Shown here piece after piece: positions 60,609 through 64,000 of a stretch of DNA of 64,000 nt. The stretch's first letter is position 1. Each line of letters opens with the position of its first letter. Source of the DNA: Yinghuangia sp035454725 (GTDB taxonomy: Bacteria > Actinomycetota > Actinomycetes > Streptomycetales > Streptomycetaceae); NCBI RefSeq assembly GCF_051388935.1, contig NZ_JBPKBI010000021.1:38041-102040 (forward strand), read 5' to 3'. Made by a program: the position numbers and the translations under genes. The notes below the pieces were generated by a model. It did no database searches. It was not told the origin of the DNA and saw nothing but the letters and a program-made list of their open reading frames with translations.

Positions 60609-61469
60609 TCAGTACGGCACGACCGCAACGGGGCTTTCCGCGTGCAGGAGGACGGCATGGGCGACGGACCCGAGCCGCATTCCCGTCGAGGTGCCCGCGA
60701 TGCGGCGTCCCACGATGGTCAGGGCCGCGTCGGCGGATGCATCGACCAGTGCGGCGGCCGGGGTGGCCCGGACGGTGGTGCGCAGCAGTTCGACCTGCGG
60801 GTATTTCTCGCTCCATCCGGCGCAGACTTCGGCGAGTTCTCGGGTGACGGCCTGGTGGACGGCGTCGCTGTCGAAGACCGGGCCGCCGGCGACGGCTGAG
60901 GCACCCATGGTCCAGCCGTGTACGATCCGGAGCCGGGCTCCCGGGCGTGCTGCGGTTGTCTCGAAGGCGAACTGCAATACCGCGGCGTCGGCGTCGCGCA
61001 GGTCCAGCCCCAGAACCACGTCGCGGGGTGCCGGTTCGTCGTCGGCGGGGCTGTTGCGGACGATGACCGCCGGGCAGCGGGCGAGGGTGGCGGCGGCCAG
61101 GCTGGTCGATCCGAGGAGCAGGCTGCGGAAGCCTCCACGGCCCCGCGAACCCAGGACCAGCATCGTGGCGGTTTCGCTCTCCGTGGCGAGTGCCGAGCCG
61201 ACCAGGTCGGCTACGTCGTAGGTGGTCACCTCGACGCCGGGGGCGGATTCGCGGGCTGCCGAGGCCGCCTTTTCGAGGATGTCGAGGCTTTCCTCGCTGG
61301 TGACGGGCCGTCCGCCGGGGAGTGGCAGGGGCAGCCACGCGTTGACGATGCGCAGCGGCAGGTGGCGTGCCGTGGCTTCGCGGGCGGCCCACCGTACGGC
61401 GGCCTCGGCGTGGGCGGAGCCGTCGACGGCGACGGTGATGTGCGGCGTCAGGGGCGGTGGCACGGACAT
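60609..61469 (-). CDS. two-domain universal stress protein
   Basis: A 286-residue tandem USP. Domain 1: ITVAVDGSAHAEAAVRWAAREATARHLPLRIVNAWLPLP ... VLGSRGRGGFRSLLLGSTSLAAATLARCPAVIV, with an intact ATP loop. Domain 2: VVLGLDLRDADAAVLQFAFETTAARPGARLRIVHGW ... VGRRIAGTSTGMRLGSVAHAVLLHAESPVAVVPY, with a degenerate loop. It is very similar in both domains to the protein at 18924-19793, which marks a duplication across 40 kb. The ATG (MSVPPPL) has CGGAGG upstream. It follows the USP gene at 61609 by 139 bases on the same strand. Confidence 0.93.
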   Translation of the reverse strand: MSVPPPLTPHITVAVDGSAHAEAAVRWAAREATARHLPLRIVNAWLPLPLPGGRPVTSEESLDILEKAASAARESAPGVEVTTYDVADLVGSALATESETATMLVLGSRGRGGFRSLLLGSTSLAAATLARCPAVIVRNSPADDEPAPRDVVLGLDLRDADAAVLQFAFETTAARPGARLRIVHGWTMGASAVAGGPVFDSDAVHQAVTRELAEVCAGWSEKYPQVELLRTTVRATPAAALVDASADAALTIVGRRIAGTSTGMRLGSVAHAVLLHAESPVAVVPY

Positions 61470-61608
61470 GCGGTCCTCCGGTGATCGTGTGGGAGCGGCG
61501 CTGGGTGGAGCGAGACGGTGATCCGGCTCGCGTGGGATGCGGGTGGGGTGGGCTAGCGGCTTCGGGCGTGACAACACCCGAACAGGGCCCGGGAGTTGGA
61601 ACGGCCTG

Positions 61609-62574
61609 TCAGCTCGTGGTCGGCTCGTCCTCGGGCGCGGGGACGACGATCACCGGGCAGGCGGCGTGGTGCAGGACGCCGTGGCTGACCGAGCCGAGGA
61701 CCATGCCCGCGAAGCCGCCGAGGCCGCGGGTGCCGACAACGAGCCCCAGGGTGTCGCGGGAGGCTTCGACGAGTGCGCGGACGGCGTGGCCGTGTGCGAC
61801 CTGGGGGCGGACCACGACGTCGGGATGCTTGTCCTTCCACCCGGCGAGGGACTCCGCGAGCAGTCGGCGCGCGTCCTGGTCGGCCTCGGCGGTGGTGGCG
61901 AAGCCGATCGGCCGGGTCACGATCACGGCCTGCAAAATCGCTCCGCGGCGCGCGGCCTCCTCGAAGGCGTAGGCCAGCGCGGGTTCGGAGCGCTCGGAGC
62001 CGTCGACGCCGACGACCAGCGCGGGCGTCGCGGCGTCGGCGGGCTCGGCACCTCGCACCACCGCGACGGGGCAGTGCGCATGCGCGGCAACCGGCACCGC
62101 GACGCTGCCGGTGGTCAGCAACTCCGCAGCGGAGGACAGGTGACGTGAGCCCAGGACGACCATGGCGGCGTTTTCGGACTCGGCGCGTAGGACGTCCACC
62201 GGGGGCCCGTCGATCAGCGCTGCCTCGAGCTTCAGGTCGGGGTGACGTTGCAGCGCGGACTCCGACGCGTCGTCCAGCACGGTGACGGCCGCCTTGTGGA
62301 ACCGGTCGCCCCAACCGTGCGCCAGTGGCGGGGACAACGTCGCAGGCTTGTCCGGAGCCGACTGTCCCGCGTGTGTGCGCAGGTTCACGCTGTGACGCGG
62401 TTCCCCCGCGTGCTGCGGCCGTGGGGCGCCCGCCGGCCACTCCAGCGCGCGGACGAGCCGCAGCGGCACACGTCGGCGGGCGGCCTGCTCGGCGGCCCAG
62501 TCCACGGCCAGGCGGCCGGACTCCGTGGCTTCGACTCCGACGACGACGGCTCGGCCTCGGCTGGTCTCGGTCAT
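61609..62574 (-). CDS. two-domain universal stress protein
   Basis: A 321-residue tandem USP. Domain 1 (VVVGVEATESGRLAVDWAAEQAARRRVPLRLVRALEW) has an extended loop and a degenerate ATP motif (VLGSRHLSSAAELLTTGSVA). Domain 2 (LVVGVDGSERSEPALAYAFEEAARRGAILQAVIV) has an intact loop GTRGLGGFAGMVLGSVSHGVLHHAACPVIVVPAP. So the conserved ATP site is in the second domain, opposite to its neighbour. ATG at 62572-62574 with GAAAGGGG upstream. Two dormancy boxes lie 79-157 bases upstream. Confidence 0.93.
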   Translation of the reverse strand: MTETSRGRAVVVGVEATESGRLAVDWAAEQAARRRVPLRLVRALEWPAGAPRPQHAGEPRHSVNLRTHAGQSAPDKPATLSPPLAHGWGDRFHKAAVTVLDDASESALQRHPDLKLEAALIDGPPVDVLRAESENAAMVVLGSRHLSSAAELLTTGSVAVPVAAHAHCPVAVVRGAEPADAATPALVVGVDGSERSEPALAYAFEEAARRGAILQAVIVTRPIGFATTAEADQDARRLLAESLAGWKDKHPDVVVRPQVAHGHAVRALVEASRDTLGLVVGTRGLGGFAGMVLGSVSHGVLHHAACPVIVVPAPEDEPTTS

Positions 62575-62652
62575 GGCGACCCCTTTCGCATGTCGATACC
62601 GGTCCCGTGCCGGCGCGGCTTGATTCTCCCGCTGCGGTCGTGTCGGCCGTCA

Positions 62653-62666
62653 GGGCCGTTGGACCT
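62653..62666 (-). promoter_or_regulatory. putative DevR/DosR-type box
   Basis: GGGCCGTTGGACCT, a 14-bp near-palindrome 79 bases upstream of the USP start at 62574. It is paired with a second box 65 bases further up. Confidence 0.62.
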
Positions 62667-62717
62667 GTCGTCCGGGGGCCGACCGGCAGCCCCCGGAACA
62701 GGGAGGACCGGGTGGCA

Positions 62718-62731
62718 GGGCCATACGGCCC
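62718..62731. promoter_or_regulatory. putative DevR/DosR-type box
   Basis: GGGCCATACGGCCC, a 14-bp site inside a longer palindrome (62715-62734, arms GCAGGGCC and GGCCCTGC), in the divergent region between the USP gene and the PPOX remnant. Confidence 0.7.
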
Positions 62732-62766
62732 TGCCACGACGTGGTCGGGCCGCGCATGATCACGGC

Positions 62767-63035
62767 ATGCAAGCGAAGTCCACCGATGACATTTCGGTGA
62801 TGACCGCGGCGACCCGTGCGGAGGCATCGGCGCCGCTGTGCCGGGAGCGTATGGGCCGCATCGCGTTCACTCGCGCTGCGCTGCCCGACGNGGTGATGAC
62901 CGCGGCGACCCGTGCGGAGGCATCGGCGCCGCTGTGCCGGGAGCGTATGGGCCGCATCGCGTTCACTCGCGCTGCGCTGCCCGACGTCCGGCCGGCCAAC
63001 TTCGCCATGCCTGGCGACGCTGTGATCTTTTTCCT
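62767..63035 (+). pseudogene. PPOX-like gene fragment carrying an assembly gap
   Basis: ATG 62767 opens MQAKSTDDISVMTAATRAEASAPLCRERMGRIAFTRAALPD. The last part repeats after an N, and then continues VRPANFAMPGDAVIFFLPFRRGD. This resembles the N-terminal half of actinobacterial pyridoxamine-phosphate-oxidase-like proteins (VGRIAFTRxALPxVxPVNFAxxGDxVxF). After FF the similarity stops and no proper end is present before the next gene. The 95-base duplication around the N at 62891 is almost certainly an assembly artefact; true gene structure cannot be judged. Confidence 0.65.
62796..62986. repeat. identical 95-bp direct repeat flanking a single N
   Basis: 62796-62890 and 62892-62986 are identical base for base and separated only by the N at 62891. 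This is the pattern left when two contig ends with an unrecognised overlap are joined. Confidence 0.9.
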
Positions 63036-63196
63036 TCCGTTCCGCCGCGGAGACGCGCTTCGCCTGCTGCGGCGTCCTTGTCGGCAGCGTTGGTTCCGGC
63101 CCGCGAGTTCGGTTCTTCGGCGGAGCGGTGAGTTTGCGGACGCCGCTGTCGGCAAGGCACGGGAAGACACGCGCAACATTTGGAAAGGACACGCCG

Positions 63197-63679
63197 ATGG
63201 TGCGGGAGCACTCCGAGGGATTGCGGACAACCGAGGTGTCCGCCGACCAGCTGGCCGGGCACCCCGGCCGGATCGTGGTCGGGGTCGACGGGTCGTTCGG
63301 TGCCGACAGAGCCCTGGCCTGGGCGGCGGCCGAGGCACGTGAACGCGGCCGGGTGCTCGACATCGTGGCGGTCTGGGAAGACCTGAGCGACGACCGCAGC
63401 CCCCGCGACGGTCTGCTTCACATTGCCCGTGCGCGCCTCGAACGGGCCGTGGAGAGCCTGCTGCGCCGACGGCACCTCCCCAAGGAGGTCATCACCGCTC
63501 CGCTGCACGGTCCGCCGGGAGAACAACTCGTCGCCAGGGCTGAAGGAGCGGACATGCTGGTGCTGGGGACGACCGGCATCAGTTCACCCGAGATCCCCGG
63601 TGGGATCGGCCTGTACTGCCTCTGCCACGCCACTGTGCCCGTCGTTTTCGTGCCCTCCGGCCCCTACGTCGGCCCCTGA
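63197..63679 (+). CDS. single-domain universal stress protein
   Basis: A 160-residue one-domain USP (RIVVGVDGSFGADRALAWAAAEARERGRVLDIVAVWED ... EGADMLVLGTTGISSPEIPGGIGLYCLCHATVPVVFVPSG). The ATP-binding loop is altered (GTTGISSPEIPGGIGLYC), so nucleotide binding is uncertain. ATG 63197 follows AAAGGA. It lies between the PPOX remnant and the response-regulator gene, in the same direction. Confidence 0.88.
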   Translation: MVREHSEGLRTTEVSADQLAGHPGRIVVGVDGSFGADRALAWAAAEARERGRVLDIVAVWEDLSDDRSPRDGLLHIARARLERAVESLLRRRHLPKEVITAPLHGPPGEQLVARAEGADMLVLGTTGISSPEIPGGIGLYCLCHATVPVVFVPSGPYVGP

Positions 63680-63946
63680 GTCCGTCATCGCAACCGCGAC
63701 CGGGAGGTCGGCCGGGGCTGACGGGCCGACCTCCGTCCGGGGAACCGACTCGGCGGTGCAGTGGTACGTCGGCGAGGTTCCGGCGGGGCCCGGGCGCAGC
63801 ACCCGGGACGGCCGCGCTCACCGCCGATCAGGGCCGAAAGGCCCTCCCGTCCGCGAACCCGGGTCCACAAGACTCGGGCTGCGGCAGTTGCGCGCCGCTG
63901 ACTTGCGCCACACTGATCGAACAACTGTCGGAGAGATGAGCCTGCC
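63680..63946 (+). promoter_or_regulatory. response-regulator promoter region
   Basis: 267 bases between the USP stop and the response-regulator start, without a supported gene. It contains the best dormancy box of the window at 63831. Confidence 0.6.
63831..63844 (+). promoter_or_regulatory. putative DevR/DosR-type box before the response regulator
   Basis: GGGCCGAAAGGCCC, extended by an outer A-T pair to a 16-bp palindrome (63830-63845), 103 bases upstream of the response-regulator ATG. Its position suggests autoregulation, as known for DosR. Confidence 0.75.
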
Positions 63947-64000
63947 ATGACGCCGATTCGCGTGTTCCTGCTCGACGACCACGAGGTGGTCCGACGCGGC
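63947..64000 (+). CDS. response regulator, 3' end outside the window
   Basis: Only the first 18 residues are visible: MTPIRVFLLDDHEVVRRG. The LLDDHEVVRRG sequence is the start of a receiver domain of NarL/LuxR-type regulators such as DevR/DosR, with the acidic pair that binds magnesium. The phosphorylated Asp and DNA-binding domain are beyond the window edge. Given the neighbouring dormancy-type genes and the box at 63831, it is a strong candidate for the master regulator of the set; that is inference. Confidence 0.8.
   Translation, partial: MTPIRVFLLDDHEVVRRG

Noticed and set aside
1..64000. tRNA, rRNA or riboswitch genes
   Set aside because: No tRNA-like cloverleaf, CCA-end pattern, rRNA segment or known riboswitch core was noticed while reading; a covariance-model scan would be needed to exclude them.

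Overview
The window is about 64 kb of very GC-rich DNA. Its strong third-position G/C bias, GTG/TTG starts, GGAGG-type ribosome sites, DUF5753/DUF397 remnants and two-domain universal stress proteins point to a filamentous actinomycete (Streptomyces or a close relative). The species cannot be named from the sequence alone.

Region 1 (1-9.5 kb) is an amino-sugar catabolic cluster. A minus-strand arm (nagA, ROK kinase, and a GH43/MFS pair fused by an internal deletion) faces a plus-strand arm (GH20 beta-N-acetylhexosaminidase, SIS-domain sugar-phosphate isomerase/deaminase, TetR). Two closely related TetR genes bracket it. The expected flow is beta-linked GlcNAc oligomers to GlcNAc (GH20), GlcNAc-6-P (ROK kinase), GlcN-6-P (NagA), then the SIS enzyme.

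Region 2 (9.5-18.4 kb) is mixed and partly decayed. It holds small membrane proteins, a TerB-like protein, a broken DUF5753/DUF397 pair, a MerR regulator beside a frameshifted NAD(P)-binding protein, an IS481-type remnant, a decayed NADAR gene, a CMD protein, two small membrane proteins and a DHA2 exporter.

Region 3 (18.9-47.4 kb and 55.9-64 kb) resembles the DosR/DevR dormancy (hypoxia) regulon of mycobacteria. It has six universal stress protein genes, an Acg-like nitroreductase, an Rv2004c-like kinase/ATPase fusion, an M50-CBS protease (Rv2625c-like), Hrp1-like CBS proteins, a DUF1918 protein (Rv0569-like), an XRE-PPOX fusion, an AhpD-like protein, MMPL proteins, two zinc alcohol dehydrogenases and a GH65 phosphorylase. 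It also has a two-gene NAD-linked formate dehydrogenase, a GNAT/acyl-CoA synthetase fusion and a DoxX protein. The window's last gene is the start of a response regulator. Six 14-bp GGGCC-type palindromes lie in front of these genes, including the response regulator itself, and are candidate binding sites for it.

Inside this region is a self-contained DUF302 / MMPL / CsoR-family unit. It has five copies of a TACCCC-GGGGTA operator and a repressor that lacks the metal-binding histidine, which suggests a sulfur-species rather than copper sensor.

Region 4 (47.4-55.9 kb) interrupts the dormancy region. It carries a compact RiPP-like operon: a 46-residue putative precursor, an attenuator-like hairpin, a stand-alone YcaO, an HExxH-motif protein overlapping it by ATGA, and an MFS exporter. 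A substrate-binding lipoprotein, a DapB-like dehydrogenase and 1.1 kb of non-coding DNA follow. This is the best candidate for a system not previously described.

Assembly caution: the single N at 62891 is flanked by two identical 95-nt copies, and several genes carry one-base frameshifts, so some pseudogene calls may be sequence errors.
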